From positions 248,001-312,000 of the forward strand of contig NZ_BDMM01000002.1 in assembly GCF_002157625.1 (NCBI RefSeq): a stretch of DNA of 64,000 bases, given 5' to 3'. The notes beneath the pieces were generated by a model that worked only from the letters and a program-made list of their open reading frames with translations, was not told where the DNA came from and did no database searches. Source of the stretch: Brevundimonas sp. SH203 (GTDB taxonomy: Bacteria > Pseudomonadota > Alphaproteobacteria > Caulobacterales > Caulobacteraceae). The translations under genes were made by a program, and so were the position numbers. Below are positions 17,193 to 26,232 of this stretch, one piece after another; within the stretch, counting starts at the first letter, position 1; the number at the start of each line of letters is the position of its first letter.

Positions 17193-17417
17193 ATGGACGC
17201 CGCCTCCTTCAAGTATTTCGGCATCGGCCTGGCCACCCTGGGCATGCTCGGCTCGGCCATCGGCGTGGGCAACATCTTCGGCAACTTCCTGGCGGGCGCC
17301 CTGCGCAACCCGTCGGCCGCCGCCAGCCAGGTCGGCAACCTGTTCGTCGGCGCCGCCCTGGTCGAAGCCCTGGGCATCCTGGCCTTCGTTCTGGGCATCC
17401 TGGCCTGGCTGGGCTGA
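17193..17417 (+). CDS. atpE: ATP synthase F0 subunit c
   Basis: A 74-residue hairpin proteolipid with two transmembrane helices (about residues 9-37 and 46-72) connected by the polar loop ALRNPSA. The ion-binding carboxylate is Glu58 in [12 protein letters not shown]. The surrounding residues look like the proton type rather than the sodium type. The glycine motif in helix 1 is [11 protein letters not shown]. Preceded by a recognisable AGGA ribosome site. Confidence 0.96.
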   Translation: MDAASFKYFGIGLATLGMLGSAIGVGNIFGNFLAGALRNPSAAASQVGNLFVGAALVEALGILAFVLGILAWLG

Positions 17418-17486
17418 TCGCCTGAACCTGCTACCGGCGGCGGCGCGGGCTGAAGGTCCGCGCCGCCGCGACTGTTTTCACGACGG

Positions 17487-18098
17487 ATGAACATGGCCGC
17501 TCACTCTTCAGCCCCGCCGCCGGTCCTTTCGGTGGAAGACGCCGCCTCTGTCGCGGTCCAGACCGGACACGTGCCCGAGAACACGGCTCACGCCGCCGCC
17601 GAGCATCAGACGGGCGGCCTGCCGCAATTCGAAACCCAGCACTGGGTCGGACAGATCGTCTATCTGCTGATCCTGTTCTTCGTCCTGTATCTGCTGGTCG
17701 CCAAGATCTTCGCCCCGCGCATGCGCAAGGTGATGGACGAGCGCGCCGACACCATTTCCAACGCCGTGGCCACCGCGCGTCAGGTCCAGGCCGAGGCCGC
17801 CGGCCAGGCCGCCGAAGCCCAGGCCGAGGTCGCCAAGGCCCGCGCCGACGCCCGCGCCACCGCCGCCGCCGCCAAGGCCCGCGTGACCGAAGAGGCCAAC
17901 ACCCGTCAGGCCGCTGAAGAGGCCGTGGTCAACGCCCGCATCGCCGAGGCCGAGACCGCCATCGCCCGGACGCGCGACGCCGCCATGGCCAATGTCACCA
18001 TCATCGCCTCGGACGCCGCGACCGCCATGGTCGAACGCCTGACCGGCAAGGCCCCGACCGCCGCCGAAACCGCCGCCGCGGTCAAGGGAGCCGCCTAA
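17487..18098 (+). CDS. atpF': ATP synthase F0 subunit b'
   Basis: A 203-residue peripheral stalk subunit with one transmembrane helix (about residues 54-75, IVYLLILFFVLYLLVA) and a long alanine/glutamate-rich coiled coil to the end. A roughly 50-residue hydrophilic N-terminal extension precedes the membrane helix, longer than in E. coli b. The presence of two divergent b-type genes in tandem is typical of alphaproteobacteria and phototrophs. Only one base separates its stop from the next ATG. An alternative start is the ATG at codon 3. Confidence 0.92.
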   Translation: MNMAAHSSAPPPVLSVEDAASVAVQTGHVPENTAHAAAEHQTGGLPQFETQHWVGQIVYLLILFFVLYLLVAKIFAPRMRKVMDERADTISNAVATARQVQAEAAGQAAEAQAEVAKARADARATAAAAKARVTEEANTRQAAEEAVVNARIAEAETAIARTRDAAMANVTIIASDAATAMVERLTGKAPTAAETAAAVKGAA

Positions 18099-18099
18099 T

Positions 18100-18618
18100 A
18101 TGCCCGCCTTCCTCGAATTCGAACATTTCTACAGCCTGTCGAACCCGGAACTGTGGGTCGGCGTCGGCCTGCTGATCTTCCTGGCCATCCTGGTCGTCGC
18201 CGGCGTGCCCAAGATGGCCGCCGCCGCCCTGGACGCCAAGGCCGCCAAGATTCAGGCCGATCTGGACGAGGCCGCCCGCCTGCGCGCCGAGGCCGAGGCC
18301 CTGCTGGCCCAGATCCGCAAGGAGAAGGCCGAGGCCGAGGCCCAGGCCGCCGACATGCTGGCCCAGGCCGAGGCCGACGCCCGCCGTCTGGAGGCCGAAA
18401 CCAAGGCCAAGCTGGAAGAAACCCTGGCCCGTCGTCAGACCATGGCCGAGAACCGCATCGCCCAGGCCGAGGCCCAGGCCTCCGCCGAGGTCAAGGCCGC
18501 CGCCGCCGATCTGGCCGCCAAATCCGCCGAACAGATCCTGGCCGCGCGCCTGGCCTCGGGCGTCAAGGACCCGCTGCTGGACGGCGCCATCGCCCAGATC
18601 GGCGACCGCCTGAACTGA
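18100..18618 (+). CDS. atpF: ATP synthase F0 subunit b
   Basis: A 172-residue b subunit with an N-terminal membrane helix (about residues 19-37) and a coiled coil of AEAEA-type repeats to about residue 150. It pairs with b' to make the peripheral stalk that holds F1. It is the last gene of the F0 operon and is followed directly by a strong terminator. The F1 genes are not in this window, consistent with separate F0 and F1 operons in this bacterial class. Confidence 0.94.
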   Translation: MPAFLEFEHFYSLSNPELWVGVGLLIFLAILVVAGVPKMAAAALDAKAAKIQADLDEAARLRAEAEALLAQIRKEKAEAEAQAADMLAQAEADARRLEAETKAKLEETLARRQTMAENRIAQAEAQASAEVKAAAADLAAKSAEQILAARLASGVKDPLLDGAIAQIGDRLN

Positions 18619-18645
18619 GGCGGCCCGGTCGGCCCCAGACACATC

Positions 18646-18678
18646 AAGGCCCCCGACGTCGCCGTCGGGGGCCTTTTT
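18646..18678 (+). terminator. rho-independent terminator of the F0 operon
   Basis: A perfect 11-base GC-rich stem (18648-18658 with 18663-18673), four-base loop TCGC and five Ts on the 3' side, 28 bases after atpF. Confidence 0.95.
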
Positions 18679-18699
18679 GCTGCTCGGTTCAGAGGCGGC

Positions 18700-19170
18700 T
18701 CAGTGGGCGGGGGCGCCGCCCATGACGGTCGCGCCCATCCGCTTCTCGCGGCTGACCAGTCGGGCATAGACATTGCCCAGCACGATGCCGAACACCGCAT
18801 GGGTGATCAGCAGCCAGGCGAAGGTGCCGAAGCCTGCGCCTGCGGTGAAGGTGCGATAGTTTCCGAACATCACGATGGCGGCCATCATGATGATCCAGGC
18901 GCCGACGGCGAAGACGATGCCCTTGGTTTCCGGCGTGTCGGTCGGCAGGCGGGGACACAGGATCGCGAACAGCGGTCCCAGGATGAAGACCCCGCTGATC
19001 ACATGGATCACCCAGCCCACCGCCAGATTGCCGGGCATGCCGATCATCGAGGCGATGACGCCCTGGAACGGGTCGAACCAGTTCAGGAACATATTGGGGA
19101 TTTCGAGCAACGAGGCGGCCGCCGTCGCCGCAACCCCGGCGACCAGACCCTTTTGTACGCGTGACATCAT
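18700..19170 (-). CDS. four-helix membrane protein (DUF6789-like)
   Basis: A 156-residue integral membrane protein with four predicted helices: about residues 7-27, 45-70, 83-105 and 113-135. Conserved-looking intramembrane residues are EIPNMFLNWFDPF and GWVIHVISGVFILGPLFA. This resembles the DUF6789/YagU-like group of unknown function; the family call is from memory. The start is set at the ATG at 19170 because a GGGAGG ribosome site lies just upstream. Convergent with the F0 operon across its terminator. Confidence 0.6.
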   Translation of the reverse strand: MMSRVQKGLVAGVAATAAASLLEIPNMFLNWFDPFQGVIASMIGMPGNLAVGWVIHVISGVFILGPLFAILCPRLPTDTPETKGIVFAVGAWIIMMAAIVMFGNYRTFTAGAGFGTFAWLLITHAVFGIVLGNVYARLVSREKRMGATVMGGAPAH

Positions 19171-19301
19171 GACCTTAGCGCCTCCCAACGCCTGAGTGGT
19201 TCTCTGATAACGCAGGGTCAGGATAAGCCTGTCACGGGGCGGCCGGGTTCACGATGCCGTGGTTAGCGGTTGCAGCAACGCAACCGCGAGATAGGCGTCA
19301 A

Positions 19302-19712
19302 CTAGCGGAACAGCTTGCGGAAATAGCGACGCAGCTGTTTGCGGCCGCGCGACAGGCGACGACCCGAGCGTTTGACCACCACCTTTTCCGCCCGAAGCGC
19401 CTGCTGCCAGAAGACGGGCGCGAACTCAGGCTTCTTTCGCATCAGGCGGCGGAACGGATAGACCCATTTCGGCCGGGCGTACTGGGCGCGGATGAACTGA
19501 CGCTTGGCCCAGAACGAGCTTTTCAGGATCAGCATCAGGCCGACGGCGATGACCGGAACCCCGCCCGGGCCCGGCAGGGGGGCGATCAACAGGCCCAGCA
19601 GCACGACCAGCAGCCCGCCGATCATCAACGCCCAGCGCCGAACCGTCCGCAGCGTGCGGCTGCGGGGCCTGGCGAACGGGGGGAGGGCGACGGGCAGGGA
19701 GGTCACGAACAC
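19302..19712 (-). CDS. PGPGW-type membrane protein
   Basis: A 136-residue protein with two adjacent hydrophobic segments (about residues 27-46 and 51-66) around the signature PLPGPGGVPVIAVGL, followed by a very basic C-terminus rich in K and R. This is the PF09656-type (PGPGW) family of putative inner-membrane proteins of unknown function. The start is a GTG at 19712 with no clear ribosome site, so the true N-terminus could be a few codons inside. Confidence 0.65.
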   Translation of the reverse strand: MFVTSLPVALPPFARPRSRTLRTVRRWALMIGGLLVVLLGLLIAPLPGPGGVPVIAVGLMLILKSSFWAKRQFIRAQYARPKWVYPFRRLMRKKPEFAPVFWQQALRAEKVVVKRSGRRLSRGRKQLRRYFRKLFR

Positions 19713-19942
19713 GCCAGATGGGAAGCAGCAGTCGGTGTGACAACGGTCGCCCCGGTCGCGCGATCCCTCGTCGGGAAAGGAAAGGGCGACCGTGACGACC
19801 GCGCCACAGCTTAATCAGGCGCCGCGTCGATGGCCACGGGATGGCCGGTGGATGAAGCTTTCGTCATACTCGGCGACGACACCGACGCCATTGCCGCTAC
19901 GGCACAGAAAATCCCTGCGCACGCCGATGTGCGTGGTGAACG

Positions 19943-20176
19943 TCAACCGTCCTTATTCGGCAAGTCTGATTCCAATGTCAGCAGAACAGCAGGCTGCACC
20001 TCCAGTGCGTCCGCGATCTTGACCAGGAACTTCAGCGAAGGGTTTTCCTCCGCCCGCTCGACGCCTGCGACATAGCGCATAGCCACGCTTGAATCATGCG
20101 CCAGCTGTTCTTGCGTCAGGCCCTTGGCTTTACGCAATCGGCGAATGTTACGTCCGACGATTTCCTCCCAAGTCAT
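19943..20176 (-). CDS. XRE-family helix-turn-helix regulator, 77 aa
   Basis: A compact Cro/C1-type DNA-binding protein. The HTH covers about residues 8-64 (NIRRLRKAKGLTQEQLAHDS, MRYVAGVERAEENPS, ALEVQP). It has no sensor domain. It lies at the edge of a lower-GC stretch with the FkbM gene and may be a solitary regulator on acquired DNA. It starts at an ATG at 20176. The gap upstream of the PGPGW gene (19713-19942) holds no gene I can recognise. Confidence 0.8.
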   Translation of the reverse strand: MTWEEIVGRNIRRLRKAKGLTQEQLAHDSSVAMRYVAGVERAEENPSLKFLVKIADALEVQPAVLLTLESDLPNKDG

Positions 20177-20289
20177 CCGTACATGAGGCGGACGGAGGCA
20201 AAATAGCGCCAGGAGCCATTCTGCCTATTTCATCAATCTCGAACAGGCAATATAGATCCTATCATCGCACTGCTCCTAGTTGAGGTGAA

Positions 20290-20994
20290 ATGATGAAGGC
20301 GCGTTTCCTGTGGAGAGCGTATCGGGCGAAGACTCGGGATCAAGCGACAGAGCTAGCGCTGATTAAAGCGCGGCTTTCCAGCAATGATTTAGTGTGTGAC
20401 ATTGGAGCCAATAAAGGCAGCTATCTTTATTGGATGTCCCGGTGGGCAGGTCAGGCAATCGCTTTCGAGCCTCAACCGGACTTAGCCGAGTATATTCGAA
20501 CAGCGGTTCAAGTTTTGCGTCTAGACAATGTTACTGTCGAAACAGCGGCTGTCTCGAATCGATCTGGGCATTGCGATCTCTATGTGCCTTCGCCCGGCTC
20601 CCCCGAAGCCAGTCTTGAACCCATAGACGGAGCCGAAACGCTGCGTGTTCGGATGGTTTCATTGGATGATTATTTTCACGCCGACGACCATGTGGCCCTG
20701 CTGAAAGTGGATGTGGAAGGTGCTGAACTGGAAGTGTTCCGAGGCGCAGACCGCATCTTGCGCCAAAGCCGACCTGTGCTTCTGTTCGAATGCGAACAGC
20801 GCCATTTGAGAACCGGCACCGTGTACGATTGTTTTTCCTATCTAGAAGCACGGGGCTACAAAGGGGCCTTTATTCAAGGACGTATATTGAAGCCGGTGTC
20901 TGAGTTTGATCTGGATTTACATCAAGGTCAGGACGGCGAACGCTTTTGGCGCAATCCTGATTATTGCAATAACTTCCTGTTCGAACCGGCCTAG
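20290..20994 (+). CDS. FkbM family methyltransferase
   Basis: A 234-residue SAM-dependent methyltransferase of the FkbM type. Motif I is VCDIGANKGSYLYWMSRW (about residues 35-52), the acidic ribose-binding residue follows in AIAFEPQPDL, and the later motif LLKVDVEGAELEVFRGAD (about 137-154) is diagnostic of FkbM. Family members O-methylate sugars or other secondary metabolites, often in exopolysaccharide synthesis. GC content here is visibly lower (roughly half) than in the flanks and codon use is less biased, suggesting horizontal acquisition. ATG start with GAGGTG upstream. It stands alone, with no glycosyltransferase beside it. Confidence 0.88.
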   Translation: MMKARFLWRAYRAKTRDQATELALIKARLSSNDLVCDIGANKGSYLYWMSRWAGQAIAFEPQPDLAEYIRTAVQVLRLDNVTVETAAVSNRSGHCDLYVPSPGSPEASLEPIDGAETLRVRMVSLDDYFHADDHVALLKVDVEGAELEVFRGADRILRQSRPVLLFECEQRHLRTGTVYDCFSYLEARGYKGAFIQGRILKPVSEFDLDLHQGQDGERFWRNPDYCNNFLFEPA

Positions 20995-21023
20995 CCCTCA
21001 TCGTCTGATGTCGCTTAGCGACC

Positions 21024-21947
21024 TCAGTTGAAGGTCACGCCCGTCATCTGCTCCGACAGCGACCACAGACGCCGGGCCGTTTCGGCGTCGCGGGCCTGGG
21101 GCCGGATTTCGGCGGGGCCGGGCGGGCCTTTCATCTCCAGAAAGCCGGTGGGGCCATGGTAGCCGCCGGGCGTCGCTTCGGCCTGGGTCGCAGCCATCAG
21201 GATCGGCAGGGCGCCCTGGGCGGCCGAATGGCTGGCCAGGGGCGCAAGGGCGTTGGTGAGCCGGGCGAACAGGGTGGTCGGGCCGCCCGCGTGGCCGTTG
21301 GCGATCAGGTCGGTGCGGGCGAAACCCGGATGGGCGGCCACGCTGGTCAGGCCCCAGCCGTGGGCGTCGCTGCGCCGCTGAAGCTCCATGGCGAACATCA
21401 GCATGGCCAGTTTCGACTGCTGATAGACCGGCCATGGGCGGTATCCGGTCTGATAGTTCAGGTCGTCCAGTCGGATGCGGCCGCCCCGGTGCGCGATGCT
21501 GGCCAGTTGCACCACCCGCGCGCGCCCGGCGCTCAACAGCGGCAGCAGCCGCCCCGTCAGGGCGAAGTGCGACAGATAGTTGGTCCCGAACTGCCGCTCG
21601 AATCCGTCGGCCGTGGTCTGGCGTCGCGGCACCGCCATGACGCCGGCGTTGTTGATCAGGATGTCGATGGGCCGTCCGTCCGCCAGCCGGCGCTCGGCGA
21701 AGGCGGCGACGGAGGACAGGCTGGCCAAATCCAGCGCCTCGAACCGCACCTGGGCGTTAGGAGACCGTGCGCGGATCAGCCGTTCGGCCTCGGCCCCCTT
21801 CTGCGGATTGCGGGCCGCCAGTATGACCTCCGCGCCCTTGTCCGCCAGCACCAGAGCGGTTTCCAGCCCCAGGCCGCCGGTCGCGCCCGTAACGATGACC
21901 CGCTTACCGGTCTGATCGAGAATATCGTCTGTGGTCCAGGTCGTCAT
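21024..21947 (-). CDS. short-chain dehydrogenase/reductase
   Basis: A 307-residue SDR from the ATG at 21947. It has the cofactor motif TGATGGLG (about residues 19-26), NNAG (about 95-98), a catalytic serine in LASIAHRGG and the active-site pair YQQSKLA (YxxxK). It is close to the retinol/protochlorophyllide-type SDRs that act on hydrophobic alcohols; the substrate is unknown. Longer in-frame extensions exist but run into the regulatory region. Divergent from a TetR-family gene, with a long palindrome between them, so it is probably the TetR target. Confidence 0.88.
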   Translation of the reverse strand: MTTWTTDDILDQTGKRVIVTGATGGLGLETALVLADKGAEVILAARNPQKGAEAERLIRARSPNAQVRFEALDLASLSSVAAFAERRLADGRPIDILINNAGVMAVPRRQTTADGFERQFGTNYLSHFALTGRLLPLLSAGRARVVQLASIAHRGGRIRLDDLNYQTGYRPWPVYQQSKLAMLMFAMELQRRSDAHGWGLTSVAAHPGFARTDLIANGHAGGPTTLFARLTNALAPLASHSAAQGALPILMAATQAEATPGGYHGPTGFLEMKGPPGPAEIRPQARDAETARRLWSLSEQMTGVTFN

Positions 21948-21992
21948 GGCGCTATCCTGTGCGTGAAAAGAGTCGTCGTGAAGGGCTCCGGC

Positions 21993-22023
21993 TTGCATAT
22001 GTGCATCCGGTGCAAATATGCAA
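21993..22023. promoter_or_regulatory. 31-base palindrome, probable TetR operator
   Basis: TTGCATATGTGCA (21993-22005) and TGCAAATATGCAA (22011-22023) are reverse complements with one mismatch around a 5-base centre. It lies 46 bases upstream of the SDR start and three bases before the GTG of the TetR gene, a position expected for autorepression and control of the divergent gene. Confidence 0.8.
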
Positions 22024-22026
22024 TAA

Positions 22027-22623
22027 GTGCAAGATAAGATTTTCGACACGGACCTGGGCCTGCGCGACCGCAAGCGCGCCAACACCCACGCCCGCATCCA
22101 GGCCGAGGGGCTGCGCCTGTTTTTGGAGCGCGGCTTCGAGGCGACCACGCTGGACGAGGTGGCCGAGGCCGCCGAGGTGTCGCGCCGCACCCTGCTGAAC
22201 TATTTCGGCTCGAAGGAAGAGATCGTCCTGTCGACCAAGGCCGGCTTTCCGCAACAGGTGGCCGACGCCGTCGCCGCGCGGCCGGCGGACGAACCCCTGC
22301 TGGACATGGTGGAGAATGCGCTGCTCGATCTGGCGCGGCAGCCTCTATCCGACGAGATGAAGGCCGTCGCCGTCCTGATCCACGCCACGCCCTCGCTAAG
22401 AGCCGGGGATCAGGCGAAATACGCCCAGGTCGAGCGGTTGCTGGCCGAGTCCCTGGCCGCGCGCAAGGGGGTGGCGCCGGACGACATCGCCTGTCGCGTC
22501 GTGGCGGGCGCAGCGGTCAGCATTCTGAAACTGTCGGTCGACGCCTGGCTGGCCCAACCCGAGGCGCAGCCCGAGACGTTCGGTCGCGCCGCCTTCGCCG
22601 CGCTGAGACAGTCGGCGGGATAG
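22027..22623 (+). CDS. TetR-family transcriptional regulator
   Basis: A 198-residue one-component repressor. The N-terminal HTH is clear (about residues 16-62: RIQAEGLRLFLERGFEATTL, VAEAAEVSRRTLLNYFGSKE). The C-terminal ligand domain is generic. The start is a GTG at 22027 directly after the palindrome, without a visible ribosome site, so the mRNA may be leaderless or the start may be misplaced; no later start in the first 25 residues preserves the HTH. It likely controls itself and the adjacent SDR. Confidence 0.85.
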   Translation: MQDKIFDTDLGLRDRKRANTHARIQAEGLRLFLERGFEATTLDEVAEAAEVSRRTLLNYFGSKEEIVLSTKAGFPQQVADAVAARPADEPLLDMVENALLDLARQPLSDEMKAVAVLIHATPSLRAGDQAKYAQVERLLAESLAARKGVAPDDIACRVVAGAAVSILKLSVDAWLAQPEAQPETFGRAAFAALRQSAG

Positions 22624-22660
22624 GTCCCGGGGACGCGCCCCGGGACCGTATCGTCGGCGG

Positions 22661-24229
22661 TCAGGCCGCCTGGTTGGAGCCTTCCGGCGCGGTCCAGCGC
22701 AGCACCGGCGAGCGGGCGGCGCGGGTTTCGTCCAGACGACGCATCGGGGCGTGGAAGGGCGCGCCCTTGAAGCGATCCACGTCGCCCGCCTTCGCGGCCT
22801 GGGCCAACAGACGCATGGCGTCGATGAAGCGGTCCAGTTCGGCCTTGGACTCGGTTTCCGTCGGCTCGATCAACATGGCGCCGTGGACGACCAGCGGGAA
22901 ATACATGGTCATCGGGTGAAAGCCCTCGTCGATCATCGCCTTGGCGAAGTCGAGCGTGGTGATGTCCGTGCCCTTCAGCCATTCGTCGTCGAACAGGGCT
23001 TCGTGCATGCAGGGGCCGTCGGGGAAGGCCGCCGACATCAGGTCGCCCAGCCGAGCCTTGATGTAGTTGGCGTTCAGCACCGCGTCCTCGGCGACCTGAC
23101 GCAGGCCGTCCGAACCGTGCGACATCATGTAGGACAGGGCACGAGTGTACATGCCCATCTGGCCCTGGAAGGCGCACAGACGGCCGAAGGCTTGCTCGGC
23201 CTCGTCTTCCTCGCGCTCGATCAGGCGATAGCCGCCGTCGTCATGCACGACCCACGGGGCGGGGGCGAAGGGCGCCAGGGCCTCGGACAGCACCACCGGA
23301 CCCGCGCCCGGACCGCCGCCGCCATGGGGCGTGGAGAAGGTCTTGTGCAGGTTGATGTGCATGGCGTCGACGCCCAGATCGCCCGGGCGAACCCGGCCGA
23401 CGATGGCGTTGAAATTGGCGCCGTCGCAGTAGAAATAGGCGCCCGCCGCGTGCGTCAGGCGGCTGATCTCCAGAATGTCGCGCTCGAACAGGCCGCAGGT
23501 ATTGGGGTTCGTGACCATGATGGCGGCCACGTCGTCACCCAGCTTGGCGGCAAGATCGGCGACGTCCACGCGGCCGTCCTCGGTCTGGGCCACTTCCACC
23601 ACCGAATAGCCGACGAAGGCGGCGGTGGCCGGGTTGGTGCCGTGGGCGGAGGTGGGCACCAGAACCTTGCGGCGCTTCTCATGCTGGCCCGAGGCCTCGT
23701 GGGCGGCGCGAATGGCCATCAGGCCGCACAGCTCGCCATGCGCGCCGGCTTTCGGCGACAGGGCCACCGCGGGCATTCCGGTCAGGGTCTTCAGCCAGTG
23801 GGCCAGCGTATCCATCAGCTCCAGCGCGCCCTGCACCGTCGAGATCGGCTGCAGCGGGTGGATGTCTGAGAAGCCGGGCAGGCGCGCCATCTTCTCGTTC
23901 AGGCGCGGGTTGTGCTTCATCGTGCAGGAGCCCAGCGGATAGATGGCCAGGTCGATGGCGTGGTTCTTCTGGCTCAGGCGCACATAGTGGCGCATGGCCT
24001 CGGGCTCGGACAGGCCGGGCAGGCCGATCGGGTCCTTGCGGACCAGGTCGCCCAGATCGGCGCCGTTGGTCTTGGGTTCCGGCAGATCGACGCCGGTCTT
24101 GCCCCAGCCTTCGCCCTCGAAGATCAGGGCCTCGTTCTGCAACAGGCCGCGTCCGCCGGTCAGGGTGGCGGGCTTGGCGGTCACGGCGTTCGGGGCGGTC
24201 GGGCGGCCGACGGTGTTCATGGTGCTCAT
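22661..24229 (-). CDS. gcvPB: glycine dehydrogenase (decarboxylating) subunit 2
   Basis: A 522-residue PLP-dependent C-terminal half of the split P protein of the glycine cleavage system. The PLP lysine lies in MHINLHKTFSTPHGGGGPG (about residues 275-293). Other family segments are SCTMKHNPRLNEK, TSAHGTNPATAAF and SYMMSHGSDGLR. It decarboxylates glycine and passes aminomethyl to GcvH. Last gene of the operon gcvT-gcvH-gcvPA-gcvPB, 12 bases after gcvPA. Confidence 0.96.
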   Translation of the reverse strand: MSTMNTVGRPTAPNAVTAKPATLTGGRGLLQNEALIFEGEGWGKTGVDLPEPKTNGADLGDLVRKDPIGLPGLSEPEAMRHYVRLSQKNHAIDLAIYPLGSCTMKHNPRLNEKMARLPGFSDIHPLQPISTVQGALELMDTLAHWLKTLTGMPAVALSPKAGAHGELCGLMAIRAAHEASGQHEKRRKVLVPTSAHGTNPATAAFVGYSVVEVAQTEDGRVDVADLAAKLGDDVAAIMVTNPNTCGLFERDILEISRLTHAAGAYFYCDGANFNAIVGRVRPGDLGVDAMHINLHKTFSTPHGGGGPGAGPVVLSEALAPFAPAPWVVHDDGGYRLIEREEDEAEQAFGRLCAFQGQMGMYTRALSYMMSHGSDGLRQVAEDAVLNANYIKARLGDLMSAAFPDGPCMHEALFDDEWLKGTDITTLDFAKAMIDEGFHPMTMYFPLVVHGAMLIEPTETESKAELDRFIDAMRLLAQAAKAGDVDRFKGAPFHAPMRRLDETRAARSPVLRWTAPEGSNQAA

Positions 24230-24241
24230 GATCGGTTTCCC

Positions 24242-25588
24242 TTAGGCGGCCAGGACTTTGGAGAGGGACTTGGCGAGGATCTGGATGTCGGCATCCAGCG
24301 TCGTCTCGGTCGCGGCGACCAGCAGGACGTCGTCCATGCCGGCGTCGGGCACCAGGCGGCTGTAGGGCACGCCCGCCAGAATGTGATGGGCGGCCAGCGC
24401 ATCGACCACCTCGGCCGCCGGTTTCGGCAGGCGGACGGCGAACTCGTTGAAGAAGCGCGGGGTCAAGACCTCCACGCCCGGAATGGCGGCCAGGGCGTCG
24501 CGCGTGGCGACCGCCTTTTCGTGGTTCAGCAGGGCCAGTTTACGCAGGCCCGTCTCGCCCAGCAGGCTCATATGGATGGTGAAGGCCAGGGTGCAGAGGC
24601 CCGAGTTGGTGCAGATGTTCGACGTCGCCTTGTCGCGGCGGATGTGTTGTTCGCGCGTCGACAGGGTCAGGACGAAGCCGCGCTCGCCGTCGGCGTCCAC
24701 CGTCTCGCCGGTCAGGCGGCCGGGCATCTGGCGGATCAGCTTCTCGCGCGTGGCGAACAGACCGACATAGGGGCCGCCGAAGTTCAGGGCGTTGCCGATC
24801 GACTGGCCCTCGGCCGCGACGATGTCGGCGCCCATTTCGCCGGGCGATTTCAGCAGGCCCATCGACACCGCCTCCGTCACCACGACGATCAGCAGGGCGC
24901 CCGCGGCGTGGGCGGCTTCGGCGATCTTGGTCACGTCGGTCGCCGTGCCGAAGACGTTGGGGGTCTGGACGACGACGCAGGCGGTGTCGGGGCCGATCTG
25001 GTCGATGACGGCGGCCTCGGCGTCGAAGGCCGGGGCCAGCACCTGCGTCTCCACGCCGACGGCGTGAACCACGGTCTCGGTCGCCTTGACGTAGTGGGGG
25101 TGGACGCCGCCCGAGATCACCGCCTTGTTGCGGCGGGTGACGCGCGTGGCCATCAGCACGCCCTCGGCCATGGCGGTCGAGCCGTCATAGAGGCTGGCGT
25201 TGGCGATCGGCATTCCGGTCAGGTTCGCGACCTGGGTCTGGAACTCGTACAGATACTGCAGGGTCCCTTGCGCGATTTCCGGCTGATAGGGGGTGTAGCT
25301 GGTCAGGAACTCGGACCGCTGGATCACGTGATCCACCGTCGCCGGGACGTGGTGTTTGTAGGCCCCCGCGCCGCAGAAGAAGGGCACGGCGCCGGCGGTG
25401 GCGTTCTTGGCCGCCATGGCGGACAGGGCGCGCTCGACCTCCAGCTCGCCCGCGACGCGCGGCAGATCGACGGGACCGGCCAGACGCGCGCTTTCCGGCA
25501 CGTCCACGAACAGATCGTCGATGGATTTCGCGCCGATGGCGGCGAGCATCGCCGTGCGGTCGTCGGGCGTCAGGGGGAGGTAGCGCAT
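24242..25588 (-). CDS. gcvPA: glycine dehydrogenase (decarboxylating) subunit 1
   Basis: A 448-residue N-terminal half of the split P protein; it forms the alpha2beta2 enzyme with GcvPB. Family segments seen are [15 protein letters not shown] at the start, [17 protein letters not shown] (about residues 71-87), [20 protein letters not shown] and [13 protein letters not shown]. The catalytic PLP lysine belongs to the other subunit. The gap to gcvH is filled by a perfect palindromic repeat. Confidence 0.96.
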   Translation of the reverse strand: MRYLPLTPDDRTAMLAAIGAKSIDDLFVDVPESARLAGPVDLPRVAGELEVERALSAMAAKNATAGAVPFFCGAGAYKHHVPATVDHVIQRSEFLTSYTPYQPEIAQGTLQYLYEFQTQVANLTGMPIANASLYDGSTAMAEGVLMATRVTRRNKAVISGGVHPHYVKATETVVHAVGVETQVLAPAFDAEAAVIDQIGPDTACVVVQTPNVFGTATDVTKIAEAAHAAGALLIVVVTEAVSMGLLKSPGEMGADIVAAEGQSIGNALNFGGPYVGLFATREKLIRQMPGRLTGETVDADGERGFVLTLSTREQHIRRDKATSNICTNSGLCTLAFTIHMSLLGETGLRKLALLNHEKAVATRDALAAIPGVEVLTPRFFNEFAVRLPKPAAEVVDALAAHHILAGVPYSRLVPDAGMDDVLLVAATETTLDADIQILAKSLSKVLAA

Positions 25589-25598
25589 ATTCTGTTCC

Positions 25599-25723
25599 GC
25601 TCATCCCGGCGAAAGCCGGGACCCAGTGTTTTGGGCGATCGGTCGCGTCGATCAAAGAGAGCCGCTCATCCCACGCACCCTGCCTCGCGAAAGGACTGGG
25701 TCCCGGCTTTCGCCGGGATGAGC
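25599..25723. repeat. palindromic repeat, CTCATCCCGGCGAAAGCCGG type, gcvPA-gcvH gap
   Basis: Two perfect 29-base inverted arms (25599-25627 and 25695-25723) enclosing 67 bases. Each arm holds its own small stem CCCGGCGAAAGCCGGG. The sequence type differs from the CCTCGGG family. It separates two genes of one operon and would form a very stable hairpin in the mRNA. Confidence 0.9.
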
Positions 25724-25731
25724 GGATGAAA

Positions 25732-26097
25732 TTACAGCGTGGCCAGGAAGGCGTCGTAGGCGGCCTGATCCATCAGGGCGTCCAGTTCGGCGGCGTCCGA
25801 GACCTTGATCTTGGCGAACCAGCCGTCGGCTTCGGCGGCCGAGTTGACGGTTTCCGGGGCGGTGGACAGGGCGTCATTGGCCTCGATCACCTCGCCCGAA
25901 ACGGGGGCATAGACGTCCGAGGCGGCCTTGACGCTCTCGACCACGGCGAAGCTGTCGCCCTTGGAGACGGTCTTGCCGACCTCAGGCACTTCGACGAACA
26001 CCACGTCGCCCAGGGCGTCGGCGGCGTGTTTGGAGATGCCGACGGTGGCGATGTCGCCGTCCAGGCTGACCCACTCGTGATCCTTGGTGAATTTCAT
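25732..26097 (-). CDS. gcvH: glycine cleavage system H protein
   Basis: A 121-residue lipoyl carrier from the ATG at 26097 ([10 protein letters not shown]). The lipoylated lysine is K57 in [18 protein letters not shown]. It shuttles the aminomethyl group between the P, T and L proteins. An in-frame upstream start at 26121 would add eight repeat-adjacent residues and is not used by the family. Confidence 0.97.
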   Translation of the reverse strand: MKFTKDHEWVSLDGDIATVGISKHAADALGDVVFVEVPEVGKTVSKGDSFAVVESVKAASDVYAPVSGEVIEANDALSTAPETVNSAAEADGWFAKIKVSDAAELDALMDQAAYDAFLATL

Positions 26098-26113
26098 CTG
26101 TCTTCTCTCCTGT

Positions 26114-26226
26114 CCCGTCATCCTCGGGCTTGACCCGAGGATCGGATGTTGTGCGGTCTGTGCGTCGATGTCTTCGCACGAGCGGTTGATCGCCCGGCCC
26201 TGGGGTCGAGCCCGAGGGTGACGGGG
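26114..26226. repeat. palindromic repeat, GTCATCCTCGGGCTTGACC type, gcvH-gcvT gap
   Basis: Left arm 26114-26143 and right arm 26197-26226 are imperfect reverse complements with the CCTCGGGCTTGACCCGAGG core. It is a member of the same family as the elements at 5649, 11935 and 29339, here inside the glycine cleavage operon. Confidence 0.85.
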
Positions 26227-26232
26227 TGACTG

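Noticed and set aside
19792..20075. Small frames in the gap before the XRE gene
   Set aside because: Two alternative frames, no ribosome site, no domain; the segment is best left as non-coding, possibly a gene remnant.
23912..25729. Plus-strand open frame of about 605 codons opposite the glycine cleavage genes
   Set aside because: It is antisense to gcvPB and gcvPA, has the low-complexity H/Q/G/R/D composition of a reverse-frame shadow and matches no family.
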